A stretch of DNA of 64,000 bases, taken from contig JAFLSQ010000001.1 of NCBI GenBank assembly GCA_022510865.1, positions 1-64,000 of the forward strand. The letters are read 5' to 3'. Below are positions 27,650 through 42,520 of this stretch, piece after piece (the first letter of the stretch is position 1; each line of letters begins with the position of its first letter). The notes beneath the pieces are model-generated. The model ran no database searches. It was not told the DNA's origin and was given only the letters and a program-made list of their open reading frames with translations. The DNA is from Treponema sp. (lineage in GTDB: Bacteria > Spirochaetota > Spirochaetia > Treponematales > Treponemataceae). The position numbers were made by a program, and so were the translations under genes.

Positions 27650-28287
27650 TATTTAGCCTCCTTATTTTCTGCATAAAAATCCGACAGATTTTTTGCCGCA
27701 GTCTCAAGAACAATTACCTTGCGTCCATAAAACAAGTCATGGGCATTAAGACGATTGTACGACAGGAAAGTCAGGTTAGGAATATTCCTAGCCGCCTGCT
27801 TGATTTTCGCATCATCATCTTTCAAGATAAGGACAGTCCTCTCACCTTTTACAAAATTATTGAGGATTGCCACCAAGTCCTTTGTTTTACCGCTCTCAAC
27901 AGTAAAATCCTCTACGACAGTAAGCCTGTCACCCTGAGCGTGAAGGCTCAGAATTGTTTTCATGGCAAGTCGCTTTTCCTTTTTAGGAATGTAGTAACTG
28001 AAATCCCTGGGTTTCGGTCCGAAAATCGTACCACCACCTACCATAATCGGGGACTTCTTATCACCACGACGCGCATTACCGGTACCCTTCTGTTTGTACG
28101 GCTTAGCATTTGAGCCGTGCACTTCCGCACGAGTCTTTGTGCAGGCAGTACCAACACGCTTATTCGCCAATTCATTTGTTATTGCGTAATAAATTACAGC
28201 ATCATTTGCTGGAAGACCGAATACTTTATCATCAAGATTTATAGTACGCAGCTCTTTTCCGGATGTTGAATACACTTTCTTTTCCAT
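27649..28287 (-). CDS. rplD: 50S ribosomal protein uL4
   Basis: A 212-aa large-subunit protein with the tunnel loop (KTRAEVHGSNAKPYKQKGTG, ARRGDKKSPIMVGGGTIFGP). In E. coli L4 also represses the S10 operon by leader attenuation; no such leader is recognised before rpsJ here. Confidence 0.97.
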   Translation of the reverse strand: MEKKVYSTSGKELRTINLDDKVFGLPANDAVIYYAITNELANKRVGTACTKTRAEVHGSNAKPYKQKGTGNARRGDKKSPIMVGGGTIFGPKPRDFSYYIPKKEKRLAMKTILSLHAQGDRLTVVEDFTVESGKTKDLVAILNNFVKGERTVLILKDDDAKIKQAARNIPNLTFLSYNRLNAHDLFYGRKVIVLETAAKNLSDFYAENKEAK

Positions 28288-28301
28288 ATCCTATCTCCTG
28301 A

Positions 28302-28922
28302 TTACTTCTTTACTGCGGACTTAACGATGAGAGTACAGTTCTTGTTTCCAGGAACGGCACCACAAACCATGATTACTTTAAGTTCCGGGTCAACCTTAAC
28401 GATTTTCAAGTTCTGAATTGTGACGCGCTTGAAACCCATGTGACCTGGGAGCTTAATGTTCTTAAAACTGTGTCCTGGTGTCGTACATGCTCCTGTACCA
28501 CCCGGCTCACGATGGAATTTTGAACCATGAGTAGCGCGGCCACCATGAAATCCCCATCTTTTCATAACGCCCTGAAATCCTTTACCTTTTGATGTGGCAG
28601 TTACGTCCAAGAAACGAGTGCCATCAAAAAGCTCAAGGCCAATGACATCTCCAATGTTCACGTCTTTCTCAAAGTTTCTGAATTCCTTCAGATGACGTTT
28701 TGGAGAAACATTCTCGGGAAACTGTCCGGCATAGGGCTTGTTCACTCTGGACGGTTTCATGTCATCCAGACCAAGCACAACCGCATCATAACCGCAGTTT
28801 TCCTTAGTTTTTTTAGCAACGACCACATTAGGCTCGACCTGGATTACGGTTACTGGTGTCAGATTTCCGCTTTCGTCGAATATCTGTGTCATGCCAACTT
28901 TTTTTGCAATCAGACCTTTCAT
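28302..28922 (-). CDS. rplC: 50S ribosomal protein uL3
   Basis: A 206-aa large-subunit protein (MKGLIAKKVGMTQIFDESGN; GFQGVMKRWGFHGGRATHGS). The start at 28922 follows AAGGAGA. A 108-nt spacer with short imperfect hairpins separates it from rpsJ. Confidence 0.97.
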   Translation of the reverse strand: MKGLIAKKVGMTQIFDESGNLTPVTVIQVEPNVVVAKKTKENCGYDAVVLGLDDMKPSRVNKPYAGQFPENVSPKRHLKEFRNFEKDVNIGDVIGLELFDGTRFLDVTATSKGKGFQGVMKRWGFHGGRATHGSKFHREPGGTGACTTPGHSFKNIKLPGHMGFKRVTIQNLKIVKVDPELKVIMVCGAVPGNKNCTLIVKSAVKK

Positions 28923-29030
28923 TCTGATATCTCCTTTCAGGATTCTGCGACTCAACGTTCGCAAAACTCCTATATTTTTCAGGCCGCCATCCCAAATCCA
29001 GAGGGACCGTACCCATTATTTCCGCAGAAA

Positions 29031-29339
29031 TTACTGTGTAATAACTACGTCCACACCGGCAGGAAGCTCAAGCTTCATCAGTGAATCCATAACATCCTGT
29101 GAAGGATTGATTATGTCGATAAGGCGTTTGTGAGTGCGCATCTCAAACTGCTCACGAGACTTTTTGTTTACGTGAGGTGAACGCAACACTGTCACCTTGT
29201 TGATTCTTGTAGGAAGAGGGACAGGACCAGAAACCTTCGCTCCCGCCTTCTGTACAGTCTGCACGATGGCTTTAGCACTCTGATCGATCAGTTCAACATC
29301 AAAAGCACGAAGTCGAACACGAATCTTTCCATTAGCCAT
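29031..29339 (-). CDS. rpsJ: 30S ribosomal protein uS10 (NusE)
   Basis: A 102-aa protein ([60 protein letters not shown]). Besides its ribosomal role it joins NusB and NusG in antitermination. It follows tuf by 66 nt, across a hairpin. Confidence 0.98.
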   Translation of the reverse strand: MANGKIRVRLRAFDVELIDQSAKAIVQTVQKAGAKVSGPVPLPTRINKVTVLRSPHVNKKSREQFEMRTHKRLIDIINPSQDVMDSLMKLELPAGVDVVITQ

Positions 29340-29361
29340 TTAATTTACTCCTTTTCACAAC

Positions 29362-29390
29362 AAAAGGACTGATGAGAAATCAGCCCCTTT
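29362..29390 (-). terminator. hairpin between tuf and rpsJ, partial terminator
   Basis: On the minus strand AAAGGGGCTGAT pairs with ATCAGTCCTTT and is followed by TTGTTG rather than a full T tract. It probably lets part of the transcription through, so that tuf mRNA exceeds the S10 operon mRNA. Confidence 0.5.
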
Positions 29391-29405
29391 GTTTGAAAAA
29401 ATTAA

Positions 29406-30593
29406 CTATTCAATGATTTTTACAACCTGTCCGGAAGCGATTGTGTGACCGCCCTCGCGGATAGCAAGCTTAAGTCCCTCATCCATAGCGATTGGGTGGA
29501 TAAGCTCACCGACAACTTTCACGTTGTCGCCCGGCTTCACCATGTCTGTGCCAGCAGGAAGCTCGATTGTACCGGTAATATCTGTAGTTCTGAAGTAGAA
29601 CTGCGGACGATATCCAGAGAAGAACGGAGAGTGACGTCCGCCCTCTTCCTTTGAAAGAACGTAAATCTGAGCCTCGAATTTTGTGTGAGGTGTGATTGAT
29701 TTCGGCGCGGCAAGAACCTGTCCGCGAACAACGTCTTTCTTCTCAATACCGCGAAGAAGGATACCAACGTTATCACCAGCCATACCCTGATCAAGAGTTT
29801 TCTGGAACATCTCGATGCCAGTTACGGTTGTGTCAGCAGTCGGGCGGATTCCAACAATCTGGACAGCATCGTTCATATTAACGACACCGCGCTCAATCTT
29901 TCCTGTTACTACAGTACCGCGGCCAGAAATTGTGAAGATGTCCTCAATCGGCATAAGGAACGGCTTGTCAGCATCGCGAACCGGATCATCAAACCATGTG
30001 TCCATAGCGGTGAGAAGCTCCTCGATGCAAGCAGTGTTCTCCGGAGTGGGGTCGTTCAGAGCTTTGAAAGCAGAACCTTTGATAATCGGAGTATTCTCAT
30101 CGAAGCCATACTCTTTGAGAGTGTCCTTGATTTCCTCCTCAACGAGCATCAGCATCTCCTCATCGCCGTCAAGCATATCAACTTTGTTAAGGAATACGAT
30201 AATCTTGGGAACGCCTACCTGACGGGCAAGGAGCAAGTGCTCGCGTGTCTGAGGCATAACTGAATCCGGAGCAGAAACAACAAGGATAGAACCATCCATC
30301 TGAGCCGCACCAGTAATCATGTTCTTGATGTAGTCAGCGTGACCCGGACAGTCGATGTGAGCGTAGTGCCTCTTGTCTGACTGATACTCCAAATGACGAG
30401 TATTGATTGTAATACCGCGCTCCTTCTCCTCCGGCGCGTTGTCGATTTCGTCATATTTGAGCGCCTTATCACCATACTTGCTCGCGCAATATGACGTGAT
30501 AGCAGCTGAAAGTGTAGTCTTACCATGATCTACGTGACCGATGGTACCAACGTTCATGTGAGGTTTAGTTCTAACGAACTTCTCCTTTGCCAT
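29406..30593 (-). CDS. tuf: elongation factor Tu
   Basis: A 395-aa GTPase that delivers aminoacyl-tRNA to the ribosome. The P-loop is GHVDHGKTT; the switch II region is DCPGHADY with the catalytic His; NKVD binds guanine; domains 2 and 3 follow from about residue 205. The start at 30593 follows GGAGAA. It has its own long leader and promoter and is not adjacent to fusA, unlike in the common str operon. Confidence 0.99.
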   Translation of the reverse strand: MAKEKFVRTKPHMNVGTIGHVDHGKTTLSAAITSYCASKYGDKALKYDEIDNAPEEKERGITINTRHLEYQSDKRHYAHIDCPGHADYIKNMITGAAQMDGSILVVSAPDSVMPQTREHLLLARQVGVPKIIVFLNKVDMLDGDEEMLMLVEEEIKDTLKEYGFDENTPIIKGSAFKALNDPTPENTACIEELLTAMDTWFDDPVRDADKPFLMPIEDIFTISGRGTVVTGKIERGVVNMNDAVQIVGIRPTADTTVTGIEMFQKTLDQGMAGDNVGILLRGIEKKDVVRGQVLAAPKSITPHTKFEAQIYVLSKEEGGRHSPFFSGYRPQFYFRTTDITGTIELPAGTDMVKPGDNVKVVGELIHPIAMDEGLKLAIREGGHTIASGQVVKIIE

Positions 30594-31028
30594 GTTCTTC
30601 TCCTTGCCGGAACATTTTTCATCCGGCACTGTTATTTTTATGTGTTGCACTTTAAGCCAGAATGAAATGCGCCTTGACTAAGACGCTCTCATTCGCAGAC
30701 ACACTATTCAATAATTGATGATAATGAGGATTTGAAACGGATTAGAAGCCTTTATTCGCTGCGCACCATATTTTCGGAGCGCACAACCCGATTCCACCAA
30801 TCATTATCCTGATTCAGACAACTGGTCTGGATTTTTCGAGCATGGTCTTAAAAAGAAAGACCGGCAGAAACCCAAAAATCAGTTGTATATAATTAACGCC
30901 AACGACGATAATTAACCAAAAATTGAGCCGTGTTTCCTGAAAGCCCGAAGGCTGACTTTACGGAACACCAGATTTTCATCTGTCTGACTCTCAAAGAACC
31001 GCCTGCCGACTGACCGACAAGCCCTATC
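30594..31028 (-). other. long untranslated leader of tuf
   Basis: About 430 nt without a supported gene. Visible structures include a long imperfect hairpin closed by a UUCG tetraloop (30931-30966, AGCC/GGCT next to the loop), a GGTCTT/AAGACC hairpin (30844-30862), and a GCGC-type stem near 30760-30785. No tRNA, SRP RNA or coding frame was recognised. It could hold a second promoter or a translational control element. Confidence 0.55.
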
Positions 31029-31057
31029 TTTATACAATTTTTAAAAATAAAATTCAA
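31029..31057 (-). promoter_or_regulatory. promoter of tuf and the S10 cluster
   Basis: On the minus strand TTGAAT (31057-31052), a 17-nt spacer, and TATAAA (31034-31029). The A/T-rich surroundings are typical of a strong promoter. Start of transcription would be near 31022. Confidence 0.65.
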
Positions 31058-31080
31058 TACCAAACGCAATGAATTTTATC

Positions 31081-31116
31081 AAAAAAAACGGGAGATACAG
31101 AAATCCTGCACCTCCC
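31081..31116 (-). terminator. intrinsic terminator after rpsG
   Basis: On the minus strand GGGAG and CTCCC close a stem (with CAG/CTG near the loop), followed by eight T residues. It ends the rpoBC-rpsL-rpsG transcript and separates it from tuf. Confidence 0.85.
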
Positions 31117-31144
31117 ATCCTGAGTTATGAAATCATCTCAAAAA

Positions 31145-31615
31145 CTACCATCGGTAGTGGGCAAAAGCCTTGTTCGCCTCCGCCATCTTATGCACATCCT
31201 CACGTTTTTTGTAGGCTGTGCCGGTGTTGTTATAAGCATCCAAAAGCTCAGAAGCCAGCGTGTCAGCCATTCCATGACCGTTCCGCTTTCTTGCCGCATC
31301 AATAATCCATCGCATTGCAAGAGCTTCCCGGCGTGACTCGCGGATTTCCATCGGAACCTGATATGTAGCGCCACCAACACGGCGGGATTTTACCTCCACC
31401 ATCGGCTTTACATTGTCCAGCGCCTTGAGCAGGACTTCCAGAGGGTCTTTCTCTGTCTTGTCCTTGAGTTTGTCCATCGCCTCATAAATAATCTTCTGGC
31501 AAGTCTGTTTTTTTCCGTCAAGCATCATGCGGCAGACAAATTTTGAGACAACCTTGCTGTTATATTTTGCATCCGGCAATATCGGACGATCGACTGATTT
31601 TTTATGTCTTCCCAT
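31145..31615 (-). CDS. rpsG: 30S ribosomal protein uS7
   Basis: A 156-aa head-assembly protein ([58 protein letters not shown]). It follows rpsL by 12 nt. fusA, which usually comes next, is missing; a terminator follows instead. Confidence 0.98.
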   Translation of the reverse strand: MGRHKKSVDRPILPDAKYNSKVVSKFVCRMMLDGKKQTCQKIIYEAMDKLKDKTEKDPLEVLLKALDNVKPMVEVKSRRVGGATYQVPMEIRESRREALAMRWIIDAARKRNGHGMADTLASELLDAYNNTGTAYKKREDVHKMAEANKAFAHYRW

Positions 31616-31627
31616 CTTAATCCTCCG

Positions 31628-32002
31628 CTATGCCTTTGGTCTCTTGGCACCATATTTTGAGCGACCGCGCTTGCGATCCTCAACACCAAGAGTATCTTTT
31701 GTACCACGGATGATGTGATAGCGCACACCAGGCAAATCTTTTACACGGCCGCCTCGCACCAGAACGACTGAGTGCTCCTGCAAGTTGTGCCCAATGCCCG
31801 GAATATAAGCGTTTACTTCAGTTCCATTTGACAGACGAACGCGGGCAATCTTTCTGAGTGCCGAATTCGGCTTTTTAGGTGTCTGAGTCATTACACGCGT
31901 ACAAACTCCGCGTTTCTGCGGGCAAGATTCAAGTGCGGGAGCTTTTGTCCTGTTTGCGGCAGACTTACGACCCTGACGAATTAATTGATTTATTGTAGGC
32001 AT
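31628..32002 (-). CDS. rpsL: 30S ribosomal protein uS12
   Basis: A 124-aa decoding-centre protein. The [16 protein letters not shown] segment keeps the Lys that changes in streptomycin-resistant mutants (wild-type form), and [20 protein letters not shown] carries the second conserved site. A promoter lies upstream. Confidence 0.98.
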   Translation of the reverse strand: MPTINQLIRQGRKSAANRTKAPALESCPQKRGVCTRVMTQTPKKPNSALRKIARVRLSNGTEVNAYIPGIGHNLQEHSVVLVRGGRVKDLPGVRYHIIRGTKDTLGVEDRKRGRSKYGAKRPKA

Positions 32003-32078
32003 CGCCTATTCTCCTATTTTTGCTCCGGTCAGCACCCCGGAAGAATTTACAAACCCTCAAAATGGGATAGGTTTAACG

Positions 32079-32107
32079 ATTATATTAAATTCAAAAAATG
32101 AATTCAA
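32079..32107 (-). promoter_or_regulatory. promoter of rpsL-rpsG
   Basis: On the minus strand TTGAAT (32107-32102), a 17-nt spacer, and TATAAT (32084-32079). It gives rpsLG its own start in addition to read-through from rpoC. The -35 hexamer is the same as in the tuf promoter. Confidence 0.75.
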
Positions 32108-32161
32108 TACGAATTTCCAGAATTTCAGCGAAATCCCGCAGAATTATGGAATTCGCTCCAT

Positions 32162-32176
32162 AAATCCGCAGGATTT
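32162..32176. repeat. 15-bp palindromic motif AAATCCGCAGGATTT
   Basis: A near-perfect palindrome in the rpoC-rpsL gap. The same 15-mer recurs at 56801-56815, a 13-nt part at 32791-32803, and close variants at 59726-59758. Confidence 0.4.
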
Positions 32177-32208
32177 CAGATTTTGCGATGATAAATCACT
32201 GCAAAACC

Positions 32209-36514
<4,306 letters not shown>

Positions 36515-36522
<8 letters not shown>

Positions 36523-39500
36523 TTACGTCCTCCTTGTCAAAACCGGAAGCATTTTTATCAATCAATTCCTGATCACGCTCGGTAAGAGCAATCTGCTTGC
36601 CCTTAGCGTCATAAATCGTGAAATCGAGTGCCAGACCGCGCATTTCCTGAACCAGAACGTTGAATGACTCAGGAATTCCGATTGGCGATGACGGGTCGCC
36701 TTTTACGATGGACTCATAAATCTTTGTGCGGCCGTTCATATCATCAGATTTGATTGTCATCATCTCTTGCAGACAGTTCGCCGCGCCATACGCCTCAAGC
36801 GCCCACACTTCCATCTCACCAAGACGCTGACCGCCGAACTGCGCCTTTCCGCCGAGCGGCTGCTGCGTAACCAGCGAGTACGGGCCGGTTGAGCGCGCGT
36901 GCATTTTGTCATCAACAAGGTGATGAAGTTTCATAAAGTAAATCACGCCAACAAAAATCGGATTCACGAACGGCTCGCCGGTGCGTCCGTCGTGGACAAT
37001 CTGCTTGCAGTCCCGGGGCAATCCCGCTTCCTCAAGTTTGTCGGCAATCATTTTCTGAGACGGCGACTGGAAAACCGGCGCCTCAAAGAACTGATTAAGA
37101 TACTTGCCCGCAATTCCAAGCTCCGACTCCATAATCTGCCCGATGTTCATTCGTGACGGAACACCAAGCGGATTCAGGCACACGTCAAGCGGAGTGCCGT
37201 CCTCAAGGTACGGCATATCCTCAATCGGAAGAATTCGCGCGACGACACCTTTGTTTCCGTGACGGCCGGCCATTTTATCGCCCTCGCGGAGCTTTCGCTT
37301 GTTCGCTATGAGGACTTTCACAACTTTGTCAACGCCAGGCATGAGGTCATCACCTTCTGCACGGCTCATCTGCTGAATGTCGATTACAACGCCTTCAATT
37401 CCGTGAGGAACGCGCAGTGAAGAATCGCGCACTTCCTTCGCTTTCTCACCAAAAATCGAATTCAAAAGTTTGAATTCGGGCGTGGTCTCCGTCTCGGACT
37501 TTGGCGTGACTTTTCCGACCAGAATATCGCCGGAGCGGACTTTCGCACCAATCCGGATAATTCCATCCGAATCCAGATTCGCAACCGCTTTTTCCGCAGT
37601 GTTCGGAATATCACGGGTGATTCGCTCCGGACCAAGTTTTGTCTCGCGAATCTCAATCTGGAATTCCTTAATATGGATGGATGTGTACATATCCTCGCGG
37701 ACAACCCGCTGACTGATGAGCACGGCATCCTCGTAATTGTAGCCGTTCCAAGGAACGAATCCTACAAGAATGTTTCTTCCAAGCGCAAGCTCCCCGTTGA
37801 ATGTGGAAGGACCGTCGGCAAGAATATCGCCAGCCTTAACTTTGTCGCCCACAAAAACTGTCGGACGCTGATGGTTACACGTGTCGTTGTTCGTCCGCTG
37901 GTATTTGAGCAGCTGATATTCGTCCTCAACATCAGAGCCATTGACTTTAACCCTGATGTACTGGCTGGAAACATAAGAGACAACACCGTCCCGCCTTGCC
38001 TTCACAAGCACACCTGAGTCATAGGCGCACTTTCGCTCCATTCCGGTTCCAACGTGCGGCGGCTCCGGGAAAAGAAGCGGTACTGCCTGCCTCTGCATGT
38101 TGCAGCCCATGAGCGCGCGGTTCGCATCGTCATGCTCAAGGAACGGAATCATTGACGCGGAGACAGAAATTACCTGACGCGGCGACACATCGATGTACTG
38201 GACATCTTTCGGGTAACGCTGCGTGTAGTTTCCGCGGTTGCGGCAGGAAATGGTCTCTGTCGGGAATGAGCCGTCCTCTTTGATTCCCTCAACAACCTGA
38301 CCGATGTAATATTTATCCTCATCCATTGCAGAAAGATACTCAATCTGATCTGTGGCCTTTCCGTCCACAACTTTGCGGTACGGAGCCTCAAGGAATCCGT
38401 AGTCGCTGATTCTTGTGTACATCGCAAGCGAGACAATCAATCCGATGTTCGGACCTTCCGGCGTTTCAATCGGGCACATTCGGCCGTAATGCGAATAATG
38501 CACATCACGCACTTCGAATCCCGCGCGGTCGCGCGAAAGTCCGCCCGGACCAAGCGCGTTCAGGCGGCGTTTGTGCGTAAGCTCGGCAAGCGGATTGATT
38601 TGATCCATGAATTGCGAAAGCTGAGACGAGCCAAAAAATTCTTTGATTGCGGCCACAATCGGTTTGATGGAAATCAAATCCTGCGGTTTCATCGTGTCTG
38701 TCTCTTTCATGCTCATGCGCTCTTTCGCAATTCGCTCCATACGCGCAAAAGCGGACTTAAGCTGGTTTGTCATCAGCTCGCCAACAGAACGGATGCGGCG
38801 ATTTCCCAGATGGTCAATATCATCAATCTGCTCATCACCAATGTAGACTTTGATAAGGAATTTCATCGTATTGATAATGTCATCTTTTATCAAAGTGAAG
38901 TCTTTCACATCATCCTTGTAGTCAAACTTTTTGTTCAGCTTGTAGCGGCCGACGCGCCCCAAATCATAGCGGCGCTCAGAGAAGAAAAGCGAGCCTAAAT
39001 CTTTTTCGGCCTGCTCGACGGTCATAGGCTCGCCGGGCTGCAATATTGCGTAGACGGCAGCAAGGCAATCCTCTTTGGTAGGCTCGTTGTCCACGGAGCC
39101 TTCCTTGACATATTTAACTTCCTCGCGCTCAAAACAGTTGATAATCATCTGGGAGTCAAGGGAATTGTTGGCCTCGTCCTTGTTCTGCGGATTTTCCCGC
39201 GTGTCAAAACGGATTACGCAGATATTCTCGATGTTGTTCGCAACAAGGTCGTCAACATCATGCGGATGCAGTTTTGTTCCCGCGTTGAAAAGCCGCTTTT
39301 CCTCGCCATTCTCATCTTTAATGATTACGGCTGATGCCAGAACTTTGTCCACAAGAGCATCGCCCTTCTCCACTTTGATGTCCTCAACATCATAAAAACA
39401 GCGGATTATCTCTTCTCGGGTCGTGTAGCCAAGAGCGCGCAGGAAAATCGTCCCAAGAATTTTCTTTTTGCGGTCAATTTTCGCAAAAATCAGCTCTTTT

Positions 39501-40048
39501 TTCTGGTCAATCTCAAATTCAAGCCAAGAGCCGCGGTACGGAATGATTCGGCTTGAATAGATGCCTTTGTCGTGGCAGAAAATTACGCCGGGCGAGCGGT
39601 GAATCTGCGAGACCACAACACGCTCCGCGCCGTTAATGATGAAAGTTCCGCGCTCTGTCATCAGCGGAATGTCACCCATATAAATATCTTTCTGGAGGAT
39701 TGCCCCAGTCTGAAGGAAATTCAAGTTGATTCGAGCCTTGAGCGGAACGGCATAAGTCTGACCTTTCTGCTTGCACTCAATCTCAGAAAATTTAAGGTTG
39801 TCCCAATCCAACTCATAGAATTCATATTCTAGCGACATATCGCCGTTCGGACTTTCTATCGGAAATGTCGAGTTGAAGACATCCTGCAATCCCTGGTCTG
39901 AAAGCGGCGCACCTTCTTTGATTTTGTCCGCCTGAAGAAAACTTTCATAAGATGATGTCTGGATTGCTATAAGGTTCGGAACATCCATTGCTGCCTGGAT
40001 GTTTTTTCCATAATACTGACGGTTGATTGTTCGAGTTTTTGCGAACAT
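36515..40048 (-). CDS. rpoB: RNA polymerase subunit beta
   Basis: A 1177-aa subunit that, with beta', forms the catalytic core. The rifampicin-binding region (about 474-503) reads [20 protein letters not shown] and then [10 protein letters not shown]; residue 497 is Asn where E. coli has Ser531, the natural change known to give spirochaetes intrinsic rifampicin resistance. A partial attenuator precedes the gene after rplL. It ends 8 nt inside rpoC. Confidence 0.99.
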
Positions 40049-40147
40049 CAGTTCCCCCTGTCTTTGTAGATTCAGACTGTTTTCTGCTACATACTAGAAA
40101 CTCTGTACAGCACAGAAAAGTCTGATTTTTTGCCTGAATACGACTAA

Positions 40148-40183
40148 AGGGGATACCCGACACGAATGCGCCGGACATCCCCT
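40148..40183 (-). terminator. attenuator hairpin between rplL and rpoB
   Basis: A stem of about 12 bp (AGGGGATGTCCG with CGGGTATCCCCT on the minus strand, one mismatch) with a 12-nt loop, followed by only TTTAGTCG. Partial termination here would lower rpoBC relative to rplJL, as is known at this position in other bacteria. Confidence 0.6.
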
Positions 40184-40207
40184 GAAATACAGCCAGTTTA
40201 CGCTGAC

Positions 40208-40591
40208 TTATTTTTTGCTGGCCTTACCACCAGCCTCCTCAATCTTCTTGATGAACTCGTCTGCATCGGCTTTGCTCACGCCCTCTTTAAGAGTCTTGGG
40301 CGCACCCTCAACAAGAGCCTTAGCCTCACCAAGTCCAAGCCCTGTGATTTCGCGAACAGCCTTGATTACAGGAATCTTCTTTGCCGCGTCAAAAGAATCA
40401 AGAGTCACAGTGAACTCTGTCTGCTCCTCTGCCGCCGCTGCACCGCCAGCCGCTGCTCCAGGAGCCGCCGCAACTGCCACTGCCGCTGTTACACCGAATT
40501 TCTCTTCCATTGCTTTTACAAGTTCTGAAACCTCCAGAACTGACATAGATGCGATTGCATCCAAAATCTGATCGTTTGTGAGAGCTGCCAT
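40208..40591 (-). CDS. rplL: 50S ribosomal protein bL12 (L7/L12)
   Basis: A 127-aa stalk protein. It has an N-terminal dimerisation helix (about 1-30), an Ala-rich hinge (about 32-55), and a C-terminal factor-binding domain ([35 protein letters not shown]). A 154-nt spacer with small hairpins separates it from rplJ. Confidence 0.98.
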   Translation of the reverse strand: MAALTNDQILDAIASMSVLEVSELVKAMEEKFGVTAAVAVAAAPGAAAGGAAAAEEQTEFTVTLDSFDAAKKIPVIKAVREITGLGLGEAKALVEGAPKTLKEGVSKADADEFIKKIEEAGGKASKK

Positions 40592-40745
40592 ATTGTCTTC
40601 TCCACTAAATTAGTTTATCTCCACCTTGCGGAAACCCGCCCCGGTGGCAGCAGATTTAGCTCAACTGAGCCGTACTGCATTCAGCACCGACAGTCGACAG
40701 CTATGAAGCCTGACGATGCTTTTACTTGTTGTTTCAGAAAGCGTT

Positions 40746-41261
40746 CTAGTTCGCGCCTTCCGCGGATTTTTTATCCGCATACGCCTGCAAAGTCGCCGCA
40801 AGTTTCTGCACAGGGCCGTTCATCGCAGACATAAGCATAGCATAAAGCTGCTTCTTTCCAGGAACCTTTGAGTAAGCCTCAATTTTGGCCGCATCATAAG
40901 ACTCCTTGTTGATGCTCGCGCCTTTTACAGAAAGCGCGGGAACTTCCTGCGCAAAATCATAGAGGATTTTTGCCACCTCGTTTGAATCTTCATTGACCAT
41001 GGCAATAACTGTCGGCCCTGAAAGATACTCAGCGACATTCTCAACTTTGATGGCATCAAAAGCGATTCGCGCAAAATTGTTTTTCACAACTTTAAGAACC
41101 GCATTCTTCTCACGGAGTTTATCACGCAGAGCGGTAATCTGCTCCACGGTAAGCCCGCGGTAATCAGCAAAAATAAAATCATTATACTCAGAAAAGATTT
41201 TTTTTGCGTTCTCGATAGCCTCTGTTTTTGCAGGCTGAACTTTCTTTGCTATAACTGCCAT
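40746..41261 (-). CDS. rplJ: 50S ribosomal protein uL10
   Basis: A 171-aa stalk-base protein (FIFADYRGLTVEQITALRDK; VKNNFARIAFDAI; LSGPTVIAMVNEDSNEVAKI) with a C-terminal helix that binds bL12 dimers. The start overlaps the rplA stop by one base (TGATG), with AGGTGAG upstream. Confidence 0.97.
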   Translation of the reverse strand: MAVIAKKVQPAKTEAIENAKKIFSEYNDFIFADYRGLTVEQITALRDKLREKNAVLKVVKNNFARIAFDAIKVENVAEYLSGPTVIAMVNEDSNEVAKILYDFAQEVPALSVKGASINKESYDAAKIEAYSKVPGKKQLYAMLMSAMNGPVQKLAATLQAYADKKSAEGAN

Positions 41262-41941
41262 CACTCACCTTCCTTGTAGTCAACCCAGACACCAGGTCCC
41301 ATAGATGAACTAACAGAAACGGATCTCACAAAACCCGCACCGGCCGAGCCAGTCGGTTTTTTGCGGGAAATCTCTGAAAGCAAAGTCCTGATGTTCTCCA
41401 CAACTTTGTCGGCATCCATAGAGCACTTGCCCACCGCGATGTGCACAATGCCGGTTTTGTCCGCGCGATATTCAGTGCGGCCTTTTTTAAGCTCAGCGAC
41501 TGCCTGCGCGACGTTCGGCGTTACAGTTCCGGTTTTTGGGTTAGGCATAAGACCTTTGCGACCAAGAACCATACCAAGACGACCAACGTCCTTCATCATG
41601 TCCGGTGTTGCGACCGCAACATCAAAATCAAGCCAGCCATCCTTAACTTTCTCGATATACTCCTCGCCCGCAAACGCCGCGCCAGCATCCAGAGCCTCTT
41701 TCACCTTGTCGCCCTTGCAGAAAACAAGAACTTTTTTCTCGCCCTTGAACTGATGCGGGAAAACAAGCGTGTCGCGCACAGTGGTGTTTTTCTCAAGACG
41801 AAGCGACACGTGGGCTTCCACAGTCTCATCGAACTTGGCGAATTTCATATCCTGAACCATTTTGCAGGCGGATGTCACATCATACTTTTTTGAGAGGTCA
41901 TATTTTGCGACCGCTGCATTGTATTTTTTTCCGTGTTTCAT
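41261..41941 (-). CDS. rplA: 50S ribosomal protein uL1
   Basis: A 226-aa L1-stalk protein ([51 protein letters not shown]-like segment). L1 often represses its own operon through the mRNA leader; a candidate hairpin lies just before rplK. It starts 1 nt after the rplK stop. Confidence 0.98.
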   Translation of the reverse strand: MKHGKKYNAAVAKYDLSKKYDVTSACKMVQDMKFAKFDETVEAHVSLRLEKNTTVRDTLVFPHQFKGEKKVLVFCKGDKVKEALDAGAAFAGEEYIEKVKDGWLDFDVAVATPDMMKDVGRLGMVLGRKGLMPNPKTGTVTPNVAQAVAELKKGRTEYRADKTGIVHIAVGKCSMDADKVVENIRTLLSEISRKKPTGSAGAGFVRSVSVSSSMGPGVWVDYKEGE

Positions 41942-41942
41942 A

Positions 41943-42374
41943 TTACTGCTCCACCTCTACACCCATACTGCGTGCAGTACCGGCAATAATTTTCTTCGCC
42001 GCCTCAAGGTCATTCGCATTGATGTCCGGCATTTTTGTCTTCGCAATCTCCTCCAAATCTTTCTTTGAAAGAGTCGCAACTTTGTCGCGGAGCGGATTTC
42101 CCGAGCCTTTCTCCAGCTTGCAGGCCTTCTTAATCAGAACAGCCGCAGGCGGAGTCTTAAGAATGAATGTGTAGGATTTGTCCTGATAAACCGTGATTAC
42201 CACGGGGATGACAAGACCTTTTTCCATAGTTTTTGTTCGGTCATTGAATTCCTGAACAAACTTTGGAGCAGAAACGCCGTGAGGTCCAAGCGCAGGTCCA
42301 ATCGGAGGAGCCGGTGTAGCCGCCCCCGCAGGACACTGCAATTTAATCACGGCAGTAACTTTTTTTGTCGCCAT
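41943..42374 (-). CDS. rplK: 50S ribosomal protein uL11
   Basis: A 143-aa GTPase-centre protein ([60 protein letters not shown]). Its proline-rich N-terminal segment is the thiostrepton-binding region and looks wild type. Confidence 0.98.
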   Translation of the reverse strand: MATKKVTAVIKLQCPAGAATPAPPIGPALGPHGVSAPKFVQEFNDRTKTMEKGLVIPVVITVYQDKSYTFILKTPPAAVLIKKACKLEKGSGNPLRDKVATLSKKDLEEIAKTKMPDINANDLEAAKKIIAGTARSMGVEVEQ

Positions 42375-42397
42375 TTTGTTTCTCCCAATATTGGTGT

Positions 42398-42420
42398 GAT
42401 AGCGTCACTTTGACGCTGTC
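42398..42420 (-). promoter_or_regulatory. hairpin before rplK, candidate L1 autoregulatory site
   Basis: On the minus strand GACAGCGTCA pairs with TGACGCTATC (10 bp, one G-U) around a 3-nt loop. It ends 23 nt upstream of the rplK ATG. L1 feedback on this operon is known elsewhere, but assigning this hairpin to it is inference. Confidence 0.4.
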
Positions 42421-42520
42421 TAACGAGGAGCCTATGTCCAACGGACTTGCGCCTCTCCCAAAAACAGGATTAAACGGCCTGCATTTGGGATGCAGACCCC
42501 TGATTTTGCATGTATAAAAC

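Noticed and set aside
29272-29280. TTAGCACTC, half of a CIRCE (HrcA) element
   Set aside because: The matching GAGTGCTAA arm is missing after 9 nt and the site lies inside rpsJ.
30594-31028. Possible tRNA or SRP RNA gene in the tuf leader
   Set aside because: No T-arm GTTCGA pattern, no cloverleaf and no SRP GGAAG-type core could be found.
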